Positions 6,380-12,676 of a DNA stretch of 27,102 nt are shown here, piece by piece. Each line of letters begins with the position of its first letter. The first letter of the stretch is position 1. Source of the DNA: a virus; the IMG/VR virus record IMGVR_UViG_3300032288_001376, positions 1-27,102 of that record. One strand, given 5' to 3'. Both the position numbers and the translations under genes were made by a program. The notes under the pieces were generated by a model. It was not told where the DNA came from and made no database searches. It worked only from the letters and a program-made list of their open reading frames with translations.

Positions 6380-7066
6380 ATGAATACAGGACAGATAATT
6401 AAATCAAAAACAACTGAAAGGTTTACTACCTTACCTAATGATGTGATAAGGTCTAAAGATTTAACGCTGGAGGAAAAGGGATTCTTGGCTTTTCTTTTAA
6501 GCCTACCGAGTGACTGGGTGCTTTACAAATCAAATCTTTACAAGGAACTCCCAGACGCTAAAGGAACCATTGACCGGGTATTTAGAAACCTTCAGGATAA
6601 GGGATATATTCTATCCGTTAGGGTTCACGATAAAACAGGCCAGTTTGTTGGATGGAATCATATCGTTTACGATTACCCATATCAGGTTGAGCCGAGTTCG
6701 ACAAATGCCGAGGTCGGTCAAAGTGCCCCTATACTAAAGACTAATTCCATACAAAAGACTGATATTAAACAAAAGACTGAGGCAGAACTTTTGCCATTCG
6801 ATGACGACCTGTCAAACCAAGCATGGAAAGAATGGACACAATACCGCAAAGAGATACGCAAACCACTTTCGCCTTCGACTACCAAAAGCCAACTTGAAAA
6901 ACTTAATACGGTGGCTCCGCACACCAGGGCCGGGATGATCCGACAAAGTATCCAGAACGGATGGCAGGGACTTTTTGAGGTTAAAGAAATAAAAACCAAA
7001 GGAAATGGAATCAATTATAAGGACGAACTCACAAGAATTTATTCGGGACTTGAACAACCCAAATAA
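6380..7066 (+). CDS. Replication initiator-like HTH protein
   Basis: A 228-residue protein with an N-terminal winged-helix region typical of phage replication initiators. Residues about 8-50 contain ERFTTLPNDVIRSKDLTLEEKG and a LLSLPSDWVLYKSNLYKELP stretch. A second helical part follows (GTIDRVFRNLQDKGYILSVRV). A polar linker near 110-150 leads to a C-terminal conserved-looking segment (WKEWTQYRKEIRKPL). The usual family N-terminus is close to residue 8, which supports the ATG at 6380 despite its unusual upstream hairpin. It probably binds the origin and recruits replication proteins; it overlaps the next gene by 62 bases. Confidence 0.75.
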   Translation: MNTGQIIKSKTTERFTTLPNDVIRSKDLTLEEKGFLAFLLSLPSDWVLYKSNLYKELPDAKGTIDRVFRNLQDKGYILSVRVHDKTGQFVGWNHIVYDYPYQVEPSSTNAEVGQSAPILKTNSIQKTDIKQKTEAELLPFDDDLSNQAWKEWTQYRKEIRKPLSPSTTKSQLEKLNTVAPHTRAGMIRQSIQNGWQGLFEVKEIKTKGNGINYKDELTRIYSGLEQPK

Positions 7067-7742
7067 TCACGGAGCGATTTTAAGGCGATTTAAGACCACT
7101 TTGTCTGAGGTAAGGGAATCATACCCAACGAAAGAGTTAATCAATCTGGGGGCAAATAAAAGCCATTTAGAGGCCATTGTTTCTGTACTTGTGATGAAGG
7201 CAGCAAGTTTGGTGACTTCTCAAGGCAATCTAAGAGAGGGCCACGCCTTGGAAATAGCGAAAAACATCCTATCGGATTATCCGCTATTAAGTCTGGAGGA
7301 CATCAATCTTCTTTTAATGAACGGAGTTAAAGGAAAGTACGGTCAGATCTTCAGAATTGATATCTCAGTTATATACGACTGGATAAGAAATTACGAGGAA
7401 ATGAAAGCACAGGATCGGGAGATTCATTTAAAGAAAACCACACCGGAGACAGAGTTTAACTCTATAAGTCCAGAGACAGAGCAGTTAATTAACAACTTTG
7501 TAAAGAATCTAAAAGGACCGCAGTCTGTCCCGAATGTCTCAAGGTTAGAGATAGCCAACGCCAACGAGCCTTTAAAGCCTAAAAGCCTATCTGCTAATTA
7601 CATCTATAATCCAGAGGCTGACCGGCTACAAGAACTTAAAAGGGAATATGGAAGGATCCACGCTGATCCTTATACAGGTAGAACTAAGCCGAACCATCCG
7701 ACATTTCAGGAGTTTTTGGCCGAAAAGAACAAAAATCTTTAA
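7005..7742 (+). CDS. DUF6633-like protein, replication-associated
   Basis: A 245-residue protein with a core segment YPLLSLEDINLLLMNGVKGK followed by YGQIFRIDISVIYDWIRNY. This matches the pattern of DUF6633-like proteins found beside replication initiators in Bacteroidota phages and plasmids. The C-terminal third is charged and linker-like, ending in EFLAEKNKNL. The ATG at 7005 overlaps the upstream gene by 62 bases; a TTG at 7050 would reduce the overlap. A helicase-loader-like role is a guess from the neighbourhood. The family name is from memory of the pattern, not a search. Confidence 0.65.
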   Translation: MESIIRTNSQEFIRDLNNPNNHGAILRRFKTTLSEVRESYPTKELINLGANKSHLEAIVSVLVMKAASLVTSQGNLREGHALEIAKNILSDYPLLSLEDINLLLMNGVKGKYGQIFRIDISVIYDWIRNYEEMKAQDREIHLKKTTPETEFNSISPETEQLINNFVKNLKGPQSVPNVSRLEIANANEPLKPKSLSANYIYNPEADRLQELKREYGRIHADPYTGRTKPNHPTFQEFLAEKNKNL

Positions 7743-7868
7743 AATATTTTTAGCCTAAAAACCGCTTAAATAGGCTGATTTTGGGTTTTCTGAAATTTTT
7801 TATAAAATATTAAAAAATAGTTAAAAATTGGATGTATCTTTAATGCAACGATATTAAAAGTATAAGAT
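7743..7868. other. AT-rich intergenic region
   Basis: A 126-base gap, very AT-rich in its second half (runs such as TATAAAATATTAAAAAATAG). It holds a short stem, AGCCTA (7752-7757) with TAGGCT (7771-7776), followed by GATTTTGGGTTTT, a weak terminator for the replication genes. A near-consensus -7 box TATCTTTA at 7835-7842 could drive the GIY-YIG gene. It could also be a melting region near the replication genes, but no iterated binding sites were seen. Confidence 0.4.
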
Positions 7869-8303
7869 ATGAAATATGTTTACATACATAGAAATAGGCA
7901 CTCATTAGAGCCATTTTATATTGGAATTGGTAATAAAAAAAGAGCATATGATTTTAATAGTAGATCTAATGCTTGGAAAAATTATATTCAATTGAATGGA
8001 AAGCCAATTGTTGAAATTTTTTGCGCAACAGAAACAATAAAAGATGCAGAAAAAATTGAAATTGATTTAATCAAAAAATATGGTAGGAAAGATCTCAATA
8101 ATGGTAATTTAATAAATGGCAATAATGGAGGTATTGGTGGTAGCAAAAATCCAAGAATTGTATCTAAAATGATTTTAGATACTGAAACTGGTATTTATTA
8201 TGATTCAATAAAGGAAGCATTTCATGCTAAATGTTGCAGCACATATGTAATGCAAATGCTACATGGATTTGTAAAAAATAGAACATCATTAATTTTAATC
8301 TAA
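7869..8303 (+). CDS. GIY-YIG homing endonuclease with NUMOD-like domain
   Basis: A 144-residue protein with a GIY-YIG nuclease start: YVY at residues 3-5, FYIGIG at 16-21, KKRAYDF with R25, an acidic helix EKIEIDLIKKYG near 61-72, and NGNNGGIGG near 83-91. Residues about 98-140 (KMILDTETGIYYDSIKEAF, then a short helical part) look like a NUMOD1 DNA-binding module. Together these are typical of free-standing homing endonucleases of phages. The gene is only about 25% GC by hand count over three lines, against about 45% just downstream, and uses AT-rich codons, consistent with recent arrival. Confidence 0.85.
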   Translation: MKYVYIHRNRHSLEPFYIGIGNKKRAYDFNSRSNAWKNYIQLNGKPIVEIFCATETIKDAEKIEIDLIKKYGRKDLNNGNLINGNNGGIGGSKNPRIVSKMILDTETGIYYDSIKEAFHAKCCSTYVMQMLHGFVKNRTSLILI

Positions 8304-8321
8304 TCAAACCAAACCCAAAAA

Positions 8322-8516
8322 ATGACATACGACATCTACTTCCACAACTCAGAGAACTCCAACAACAAGGGGTTCCGAATGACTTGGTCTGAAATCATCA
8401 GATACATCAGAACCGCTGACCGGTCAGAATCTTACTGGGCAGACTATATCGGAGGCATCTTCCAGATTGTATGCAATGAAACGCAAGAGGTAATCTTTGA
8501 ATCCACAATAAAATGA
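8322..8516 (+). CDS. 64-residue acidic unknown protein
   Basis: Starts MTYDIYFHNSENSNNKGFRM after an A/C-rich leader (CCAAACCCAAAAA). It has a strand, a helix (TWSEIIRYIRTA) and two further strands (GGIFQIVCN, EVIFEST), a small alpha/beta fold. Its stop overlaps the next start by four bases. It is the first of three coupled tiny genes with no recognised family. Confidence 0.6.
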   Translation: MTYDIYFHNSENSNNKGFRMTWSEIIRYIRTADRSESYWADYIGGIFQIVCNETQEVIFESTIK

Positions 8517-8716
8517 GAAACAATTACTCAGAGGTCATGGACAAGGTTCTGACCTTCACCAGCCCACAGGGAGACAAGATGAACGTGAACATAGTCTTTA
8601 ATTACGACTACGACTCAGTGACCGGCAGGGAGGCGATAGGCATCTGGTCCATCACCCCAGAGTATGACTGGGTAACTACCGACATGATCATCGAATCAAT
8701 CTTTGAAGCCATATGA
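8513..8716 (+). CDS. 67-residue acidic unknown protein
   Basis: Coupled by ATGA on both sides. It is beta-rich (KVLTFTSPQGDKMNVNIVF, GIWSITPEYDW) and ends in a short amphipathic helix (DMIIESIFEAI). It is acidic with many Asp and Tyr. No family recognised; likely an accessory early protein. Confidence 0.6.
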   Translation: MRNNYSEVMDKVLTFTSPQGDKMNVNIVFNYDYDSVTGREAIGIWSITPEYDWVTTDMIIESIFEAI

Positions 8717-8949
8717 TATACGAATTCAGGGAAACAATAAACCACCCAACAGACAACGGTCGCTGGGTAGAGATTGACTACACCGCTGATATCGTGAATT
8801 ACGATGAACGAGATAATAGCGCAACCGCTTACCTTGAGTCCTTTACAATCATTGACCAATCATTGAAAGAAGAGGATCTAAGCGATGGATGGGACGATAC
8901 ATCCTGGGTGACGTGGGAACTTGTTAAAGCAGAAACCAGAACAGAATAA
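8713..8949 (+). CDS. 78-residue highly acidic unknown protein
   Basis: Third gene of the coupled set. The product has strands (RWVEIDYTADIVNYDERD, TAYLESFTIID) and a very acidic C-terminal half (KEEDLSDGWDDTSW). The dense negative charge is reminiscent of DNA-mimic inhibitors, but nothing in the sequence proves that. One base separates its stop from the next ATG. Confidence 0.6.
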   Translation: MIYEFRETINHPTDNGRWVEIDYTADIVNYDERDNSATAYLESFTIIDQSLKEEDLSDGWDDTSWVTWELVKAETRTE

Positions 8950-8950
8950 T

Positions 8951-9163
8951 ATGCCTGACATCGCAATGTGTACCGGGGAACGGTGTCACCTAAAAGAGAC
9001 CTGTTATCGATATTTAGCCAAGCCTGATATAGAGCAGTCTTGGTTCGCTGAATCGCCAATTGAAAAACACAAATGCAATTATTACTGGAAATATGAGAAA
9101 AATGTACACACTAAAACTACTTCCGGAACTCATCGAGGAACTCCGGCAAGAAGCAAAAAATGA
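8951..9163 (+). CDS. Small Cys-cluster protein
   Basis: A 70-residue protein beginning MPDIAMCTGERCHLKETCYR, followed by YLAKPDIEQSWF and a later HKCNYYW. The four cysteines (7, 12, 18, 42) and the aromatic spacing fit a small zinc-binding fold recurrent in Bacteroidota phages. The ATG at 8951 is preferred over an in-frame upstream ATG at 8921, because the conserved part starts here. The last 23 residues are shared in another frame with the next gene and look unconstrained. Confidence 0.65.
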   Translation: MPDIAMCTGERCHLKETCYRYLAKPDIEQSWFAESPIEKHKCNYYWKYEKNVHTKTTSGTHRGTPARSKK

Positions 9164-9254
9164 GAATAGGTCCATGAATAACTACGTGGAACATCTACTA
9201 ATCACTCATCCAGAAAGGAAGAAAGGAATCATTATAAAGAATCCAAAGAAATGA
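9093..9254 (+). CDS. Ribbon-helix-helix (Arc-like) protein
   Basis: A 53-residue protein with a strand MYTLKLLPELIEELRQEA leading into helix 1, a turn KNENRSMN and helix 2 NNYVEHLLITHP: the Arc/CopG ribbon-helix-helix pattern, which binds DNA as dimers. The likely start is the ATG at 9093, or that at 9102. The frame is open to 9060, but the added residues are not typical. The gene overlaps the Cys-cluster gene by 71 bases. It may be a small phage repressor; no partner toxin is adjacent. Confidence 0.6.
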   Translation: MRKMYTLKLLPELIEELRQEAKNENRSMNNYVEHLLITHPERKKGIIIKNPKK

Positions 9255-9481
9255 CTGAGGAGATAAACGAGGAAATCGATCCCTCCAAATACTACTTCCA
9301 TCTGAGGTTTTCAATCAAAGGAAAAATGATGATTGATGAGAAATACGAAGATATTGATCAGGCGGTAAGAAGGATGAACAATTTGGGGTCAGAGTGGAAC
9401 ATCCAAACACAGGTGGTCCCACTATACGCCAGCGGAGAGAGGAACGAAATGAGACTGGAACTTAAAGGATTGCCGAAATGA
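9251..9481 (+). CDS. 76-residue acidic unknown protein
   Basis: Coupled by ATGA at both ends. After an acidic start (MTEEINEEIDPSK) the sequence alternates strands and one helix (YYFHLRFSIKGK, EDIDQAVRRMNNL, WNIQTQVVPLY, EMRLELKGL), a ferredoxin-like or small alpha/beta fold. No family recognised. It precedes the DNA methyltransferase. Confidence 0.6.
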   Translation: MTEEINEEIDPSKYYFHLRFSIKGKMMIDEKYEDIDQAVRRMNNLGSEWNIQTQVVPLYASGERNEMRLELKGLPK

Positions 9482-10347
9482 TTGAACCGAATAAAATATA
9501 CAACGAGTCTTGCTTAGATACATTAAAGAAAATGCCTGACAATTATATTGATTCTGTTGTCACCTCTCCTCCTTATTGGCAATTAAGAGATTATGGATAT
9601 GATGGTCAATGGGGATTAGAGCCAACATTTCAAGAATACCTCGAGCATTTATGGCAAATGATGGATGAGATTTATAGAATATTAAAACCTCAAGGTACTT
9701 GTTGGATTAATTTAGGTGATTCATATTCTACTCAATCAGGAACAAATGCAGCTTTAGCAAGAGGTAAAAATTATCAATCAGATTCAACATACATAGTTAA
9801 TCGTGGTGAAAGTGGTAAATTAATAAAACCAAAAAATTTGCCTAACAAATGTCTTTTATTAATTCCGCACCGTTTTGCTATTGGATGTATTGATAGGAAA
9901 TGGATAGTAAGGAATGACATAATTTGGGCTAAAAGAAATGGTATACCTGAGTCTGTTTCTGATAGATTTACAAAAAAGCACGAATATTTCTTTTTTATGG
10001 TTAAGTCTGAAAAGTATTATTTTGATTTAGATTCAATAAAAAATAAAACATCTGATAATAATGGATTTAAAAATCCTGGTGATGTGTCAGATTTTTGGGA
10101 TGTTCCAACAAAACCAAATAGTGAATCTCATTACGCTCAGTATTCTGATAATCTAATAATGAAACCGATATTATCAGGATGTCCAAAAGGAGGTATAATT
10201 TATGATCCATTTATGGGAAGTGGTAGTACGGCAGAGGCAGCATTAAGAGCGGAAAGGAAATTTATCGGCTCTGAGATGAGTAATGAATACATAAAAATTG
10301 CAAACCAAAGACTTCACCCATTACTAACTCAATATTCCTTATTCTAA
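9478..10347 (+). CDS. Orphan DNA methyltransferase, SPPY class
   Basis: A 289-residue amino-methyltransferase acting on DNA, probably N4-cytosine or N6-adenine. The catalytic motif TSPPYW is at 29-34. The SAM-binding motif DPFMGSGSTAEAA is at 243-255, followed by RKFIGSEMSNEY, giving the beta-class order (catalytic motif first). NLGDSY (78-83) and the GCPKGGIIYDPF approach are family-typical. No restriction enzyme is adjacent, so it is likely an anti-restriction or self-marking enzyme. It is AT-rich (about 20-33% GC in lines counted) but joined to both neighbours by exact stop/start overlaps. Confidence 0.9.
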   Translation: MIEPNKIYNESCLDTLKKMPDNYIDSVVTSPPYWQLRDYGYDGQWGLEPTFQEYLEHLWQMMDEIYRILKPQGTCWINLGDSYSTQSGTNAALARGKNYQSDSTYIVNRGESGKLIKPKNLPNKCLLLIPHRFAIGCIDRKWIVRNDIIWAKRNGIPESVSDRFTKKHEYFFFMVKSEKYYFDLDSIKNKTSDNNGFKNPGDVSDFWDVPTKPNSESHYAQYSDNLIMKPILSGCPKGGIIYDPFMGSGSTAEAALRAERKFIGSEMSNEYIKIANQRLHPLLTQYSLF

Positions 10348-10577
10348 TGAATCAAGACCATATTGTTAACGCCAACAAAATGGCAGTAAACTGGTTGGTT
10401 TCTCAAGTAGAGGACCACATCGGACTAATCCCAGTGGATATTATTGAGAAAGCCAGACAGATGGAGAAGGAGCAGATAATGTCCGCATGGCTTGCTGGAT
10501 TTGAAGAGACCAGACCTTACGTAGATCACTCAGAAGATTACTATAAACAAACCTATGAAAGCAACACTAACCTTTAA
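10347..10577 (+). CDS. 76-residue helical protein, common in Bacteroidota phages
   Basis: It starts inside the methyltransferase stop (TAATGA). The pattern is MAVNWLVSQVEDHIG, then IEKARQMEKEQIMSAWLAGF and a Tyr-rich end HSEDYYKQTYES. I recognise this as a recurring small-protein pattern beside replication or methyltransferase genes in this phage group, but no function is known. GC content returns to the local norm here. It overlaps the next gene by 23 bases. Confidence 0.65.
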   Translation: MNQDHIVNANKMAVNWLVSQVEDHIGLIPVDIIEKARQMEKEQIMSAWLAGFEETRPYVDHSEDYYKQTYESNTNL

Positions 10578-10797
10578 CCTTGACGATCCGGATGACAGAG
10601 TCGCTCATCTGCGAGCGGTTAAATCTTTAGACCTGGCTTCCGCTCTGTGGACTCTACACCACAACACCGCAAGAAGACTATTGGATGGGTATGAGACGGT
10701 CACTCCAGAGATGTATGATGTCCACGAAAGGTGGATAGAGACCATTAAAGATATACTTGACCAGCACGGGATCAACATAGACGAGTTGATTGTTTAA
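10555..10797 (+). CDS. 80-residue conserved phage protein of unknown function
   Basis: Begins MKATLTFNLDDPDDRVAHLR, with two helices (KSLDLASALWTLHHNTARR, YDVHERWIETIKDILDQHG). The FNLDDPDD start followed by a single-domain helical body is a common pattern in Bacteroidota phage proteins of this size. The function is unknown. The gene ends before an 86-base gap that carries a candidate promoter. Confidence 0.65.
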   Translation: MKATLTFNLDDPDDRVAHLRAVKSLDLASALWTLHHNTARRLLDGYETVTPEMYDVHERWIETIKDILDQHGINIDELIV

Positions 10798-10851
10798 GGG
10801 CTTATAAAGGACTCAAAGGCATCATTTTGGGTATTATTTAACTCATTATTA

Positions 10852-10880
10852 TTGCTTTTATTTTTATTTACTTATCTTTG
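10852..10880 (+). promoter_or_regulatory. Bacteroidota-type promoter, possibly leaderless
   Basis: TTG (10852-10854) lies 18 bases upstream of TATCTTTG (10873-10880), an exact TAnnTTTG match. The -7 box ends only three bases before the ATG at 10884, so transcription would be expected to start at or near that ATG. The preceding gap is T-rich. Confidence 0.5.
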
Positions 10881-10883
10881 GGC

Positions 10884-11078
10884 ATGGAGCAAAAAGAAAA
10901 CTCTGGCGTTCTTTTCAAGGCAGAAAAGAAAACCGAAAAACATCCTGACTACACAGGATCATTGAAAACGGAATCCGGGGACTATATGATGTCAGCCTGG
11001 GTAAAGCAAGGAAAGAAAGGAGCATTCCTTTCTGTATCGATTAAAAAGAAAGAAATTAAAACAGACATCCCATTCTAA
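10884..11078 (+). CDS. Small DUF736-like protein
   Basis: A 64-residue basic protein: SGVLFKAEKKTEKHPDYTGS, then DYMMSAWVKQGKKGAFLSVS, ending in a lysine-rich strand. The pDYtG ... aWvk ... G.flSvs pattern resembles short DUF736-like beta proteins found near DNA-metabolism genes. The ATG at 10884 is used rather than an in-frame TTG at 10878, because the TTG is part of the -7 box. The stop overlaps the next start (TAATG). Function unknown. Confidence 0.65.
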   Translation: MEQKENSGVLFKAEKKTEKHPDYTGSLKTESGDYMMSAWVKQGKKGAFLSVSIKKKEIKTDIPF

Positions 11079-11272
11079 TGCTACCAGTAACAAAGGGCCG
11101 AAAGCCCAAATACGACTTCTCTGCTCTGCTTACTGAAGAGTTCGCAGAATACGACTTCACCACCTCTCTCAGGGTTTGCGTGATTAACTACGCTAAAAAG
11201 AACAATCTGAAAATCTCCACAAGGAGGATCGGTGACAAACTAAGGGTTTATAGTGAAAGACAGGCTGGATAA
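11078..11272 (+). CDS. 64-residue basic protein, possible DNA-binding
   Basis: Begins MLPVTKGRKPKYDFSALL and has a basic second half (NYAKKNNLKISTRRIGDKLRV) compatible with a small winged or helix-turn-helix fold. It overlaps the preceding stop by one base and the NinG-like start by 20 bases. This order, small DNA-binding protein then NinG, suggests recombination or late regulation. No family assigned. Confidence 0.55.
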   Translation: MLPVTKGRKPKYDFSALLTEEFAEYDFTTSLRVCVINYAKKNNLKISTRRIGDKLRVYSERQAG

Positions 11273-11681
11273 GATATTCAGCCTTTTTATCCGATTGAGG
11301 GATTCCGATGAGTTCGGATATGGGAACTGCGTTACTTGTAATAAAAAAGTCTACTACAAGGAAGCCCATTGCGGACACTTCATGTCCCGAAGACATCTAA
11401 GTACCAGGTGGGATGAGGATAACTGCGCTCTTCAATGTGTCGCTTGCAATTTGTTTAACCAAGGCAGGCAGTATGAGTTTTCGCTTTATTTAGGACAGAA
11501 GAGAGCCGAACACTTATTAAACAAATCCCGACAGACAGTAAAGTTTACTAAATCCGACTACTTGGAACTAATAAATAAATATAAGTTAAAGGTAAAGCAA
11601 TTGGAAAACAAAGTATCTTTAACGCAGATCTCTGATGGCACTCAGTCAGGCCCCCAGACGAATAGGGTAAAAAATCGTTGA
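11253..11681 (+). CDS. ninG: NinG/Rap-like recombination protein
   Basis: A 142-residue protein with paired Cys motifs and a characteristic core. CVTCNKKVYYKEAHCGHFMS (about 26-45) is followed by RRHLSTRWDEDNCALQCVAC and N. A QGRQYEFSLYL segment follows. This matches NinG of lambda-like phages, a zinc-binding HNH-type structure-selective nuclease or helper that stimulates recombination. The C-terminal 45 residues are a lysine-rich helix and tail. The start is GTG at 11253. It fits functionally with the ERF and YqaJ genes upstream. Confidence 0.85.
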   Translation: MKDRLDKIFSLFIRLRDSDEFGYGNCVTCNKKVYYKEAHCGHFMSRRHLSTRWDEDNCALQCVACNLFNQGRQYEFSLYLGQKRAEHLLNKSRQTVKFTKSDYLELINKYKLKVKQLENKVSLTQISDGTQSGPQTNRVKNR

Positions 11682-11693
11682 TAATTTGGGTTG

Positions 11694-11725
11694 ACCCGGA
11701 GGGATAAGACTCTCCGGGTTTTTTT
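11694..11725 (+). terminator. Terminator hairpin abutting the next ATG
   Basis: ACCCGGAG (11694-11701) pairs perfectly with CTCCGGGT (11712-11719), a GC-rich stem with a ten-base loop, followed by a seven-T tract (11719-11725). The glycosyltransferase ATG is the very next base. As at 6324-6379, the stem is preceded by TTGACCC and the T tract runs straight into ATGAA. It is a convincing terminator for the early operon, yet leaves no room for a separate ribosome entry site. Confidence 0.75.
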
Positions 11726-12676
11726 ATGAAAGTATTCATCACAACACCAGCACTAACTCCGAACGGAGGGATCAGGGTAATCTTAGAAGTCGCACATAGA
11801 CTATCTAAGTTCCACGAAGTCACCTTGTTAAATCAATCACCAGATAACTCATGCCATTGGTATCCGATTGAATGCAACATCGTAAACAACATAAACGAAC
11901 TGGCGAAGGCTGATGTATTAATCATCTCATCTCCTCATGCAGTTGATTTGACTAAATTAAAAATCAAAGCAAGGATATTCGCTTTCACTCAGATGATTGA
12001 GCATTTATTCCAACCTTGGAATAGAGCCTTTAAACAAAAGTGCTTAGAGTTTTATAAGTTAGAAACGATTACCATTTCAGAGTGGGGGATTAAAGAACTG
12101 AGAGGATACGGCAACATGAAGCCGATTCATTACTTAGGGAACGGAGTTAACTTGGAACACTTTCCTATTTACTCCAATAAGAAGGACGGCAAGACAATCC
12201 TATTAGAAAGCCCAGAGCCAATCAATCCAACCAAAGATCGGGACAGATTAGCCATTAAAGTAGCCAAGAGATTAGAGAGCGAAGGATATAGAATTATCGG
12301 CTTTGGGACTATAAAACCAAAAGAGATAAGCAGTTTCTACGTTAATCCGAACCTTGAGACCTTGAACGCTTTGTACAAAGAAGCAACGATAATGATCAAG
12401 GCAACTATCTGTGATTTCAGAAGTACTGCACCAATGGAAGCCGGGACAAAGGGAACGGTAACCGCCAGAGCAATAACTCAGGGAGATGATGACCTCGTTA
12501 ACGAGTACAATTGTTTAAAAGTGAATTATTCAGAGGATGAACTTTACTTTGCATCAAAGAGACTTTTAGAAGATTCTAAACTCAGAGCGAGGCTTGCAAA
12601 GAATATGGTTAATCATATCAAGGAACATTCTTGGGACAAGTACATAGACCAGTTCAATAAAATCATCTCTGAATGA
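11726..12676 (+). CDS. GT4-like glycosyltransferase
   Basis: A 316-residue glycosyltransferase of GT-B type. The N-terminal Rossmann half begins MKVFITTPALTPNGGIRVIL with a Gly-rich donor-side loop (NGGIRV) and contains ADVLIISSPHAV. The interdomain segment YLGNGVNLEHFP is the classical GT4 hinge signature. The second half has LLESPEPINPTKDRDR and APMEAGTKGTVTAR in place of the usual acidic donor motif. It probably moves a sugar from a nucleotide donor onto a cell, virion or nucleic-acid acceptor. It opens the modification cassette and is coupled to the next gene by an ATGA overlap. Confidence 0.8.
   Translation: MKVFITTPALTPNGGIRVILEVAHRLSKFHEVTLLNQSPDNSCHWYPIECNIVNNINELAKADVLIISSPHAVDLTKLKIKARIFAFTQMIEHLFQPWNRAFKQKCLEFYKLETITISEWGIKELRGYGNMKPIHYLGNGVNLEHFPIYSNKKDGKTILLESPEPINPTKDRDRLAIKVAKRLESEGYRIIGFGTIKPKEISSFYVNPNLETLNALYKEATIMIKATICDFRSTAPMEAGTKGTVTARAITQGDDDLVNEYNCLKVNYSEDELYFASKRLLEDSKLRARLAKNMVNHIKEHSWDKYIDQFNKIISE

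Noticed and set aside
6510-6737. 75-residue plus-strand ORF inside the replication initiator-like gene
   Set aside because: It is fully contained in a gene with clear family pattern, and its own sequence has no recognisable features.
9478-10347. A full restriction-modification system
   Set aside because: Only the methyltransferase is present; flanking genes are tiny and show no nuclease motif.
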